Of a stretch of DNA of 13,470 nt, positions 13,246 through 13,470 are shown one piece after another. Position 1 is the stretch's first letter; every line of letters begins with the position of its first letter. This stretch comes from DATAYF01 sp036272735 (lineage in GTDB: Bacteria > Chloroflexota > Ktedonobacteria > Ktedonobacterales > Ktedonobacteraceae), in contig DATAYF010000162.1 of the NCBI GenBank assembly GCA_036272735.1, positions 1 to 13,470 on the forward strand. The letters are read 5' to 3'. The notes below the pieces were generated by a model. It was given only the letters and a program-made list of their open reading frames with translations, had not been told where the DNA came from and searched no databases. Both the position numbers and the translations under genes were made by a program.

Positions 13246-13470
13246 ATGAGTAAGCTCTGGCAAAAGGGATATAGCGTCTACCAACAGGTAGAGAGCTATG
13301 AAGCCGCACAAAATAGCATCCTCGATACGCGACTCATTCGCCACGACGTCTGGGGTTCGCTGGCTCATGTCGCCATGCTGCACCATATCGGTGTCCTGAG
13401 CAGCGAAGAGCACCAGGCTATTAAACAAGCCCTCTGCACCATTTTAGAACAAGAGGCGGCGCACCAGTTC
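13246..13470 (+). CDS. argH: Argininosuccinate lyase, N-terminal part (cut by window end)
   Basis: The first 75 codons of a gene that continues past the window. ATG 13246 follows AAGGAG with 10 bases between. The N-terminus MSKLWQKGY resembles the family start (…LWGGRF or KLW…), and DTRLIRHDVWGSLAHVAMLHHIGVLSSEEH (27-56) matches the conserved DxxL…D-x-x-GS-x-AH-x-x-ML…GIL-x-x-EE segment. ArgH splits argininosuccinate into arginine and fumarate, the last step of arginine synthesis, as a cytoplasmic homotetramer. The catalytic signature near residue 280 lies outside the window. The T-box leader with an Arg specifier supports the assignment. Other fumarase/aspartase-superfamily lyases are less likely. 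Confidence 0.85.
   Translation, partial: MSKLWQKGYSVYQQVESYEAAQNSILDTRLIRHDVWGSLAHVAMLHHIGVLSSEEHQAIKQALCTILEQEAAHQF

Overview
The window reads as a stretch of bacterial chromosome carrying mobile-element debris. The mix of content suggests a Chloroflexota lineage, perhaps Ktedonobacteria-like: an ORF-less group II intron, decayed IS200/IS605-type tnpB, a T-box in front of argH, tiny zinc-finger proteins, OmpR-type two-component genes and many long palindromes. This is inference from content, since no rRNA or marker gene is present.

Layout. Positions 1-1110 hold no convincing protein gene. They contain a group II intron (domain V at 697-730 is unmistakable, and no reverse transcriptase is encoded), followed by what looks like the right end of an IS200/IS605-type element (hairpin 1068-1104). 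Positions 1229-1993 (-) are an ANT(4')-like aminoglycoside nucleotidyltransferase with one in-frame TGA where relatives have Trp. Positions 2376-3515 hold a small eight-ligand zinc-finger protein (+), a P-loop kinase-like protein (-) and a membrane-anchored C2H2-like mini-protein (-). Positions 3798-5012 (-) are a zinc-dependent, formaldehyde-dehydrogenase-like alcohol dehydrogenase. Positions 5150-5520 (-) are a DUF2267 gene broken by two frameshifts. Positions 5661-6248 (-) are a stand-alone receiver protein preceded by a 58-codon ORF. Positions 6440-7740 (-) are an IS200/IS605 element with a tnpB carrying an early stop and a frameshift. Positions 7713-9527 (-) are an ABC exporter whose last codons and stop lie in the element's terminal hairpin. 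Positions 9733-10452 (+) are a lipoprotein, overlapping tail-to-tail with a histidine kinase (10424-11932, -). The kinase is coupled by a 4-bp overlap to its OmpR-type regulator (11929-12606, -). Positions 12808-13470 (+) are a sigma70-type promoter, an arginine-type T-box leader and the start of argH, which runs off the window.

How the genes work together. The clear units are the kinase/regulator operon, the T-box-argH unit (arginine biosynthesis controlled by uncharged tRNA-Arg) and the 58-codon ORF plus receiver pair. The rest look like single-gene units.

The most unusual feature is a set of five long inverted repeats, all intergenic, with perfect arms of 16-29 bp and spacers of 0-9 nt. 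Their arm sequences are unrelated to each other, so they are not copies of one REP-like family. One has a T-tract and could be a terminator. Two sit in divergent promoter regions, where a terminator role is unlikely. Three protein genes (aminoglycoside nucleotidyltransferase, DUF2267, tnpB) are visibly decaying.
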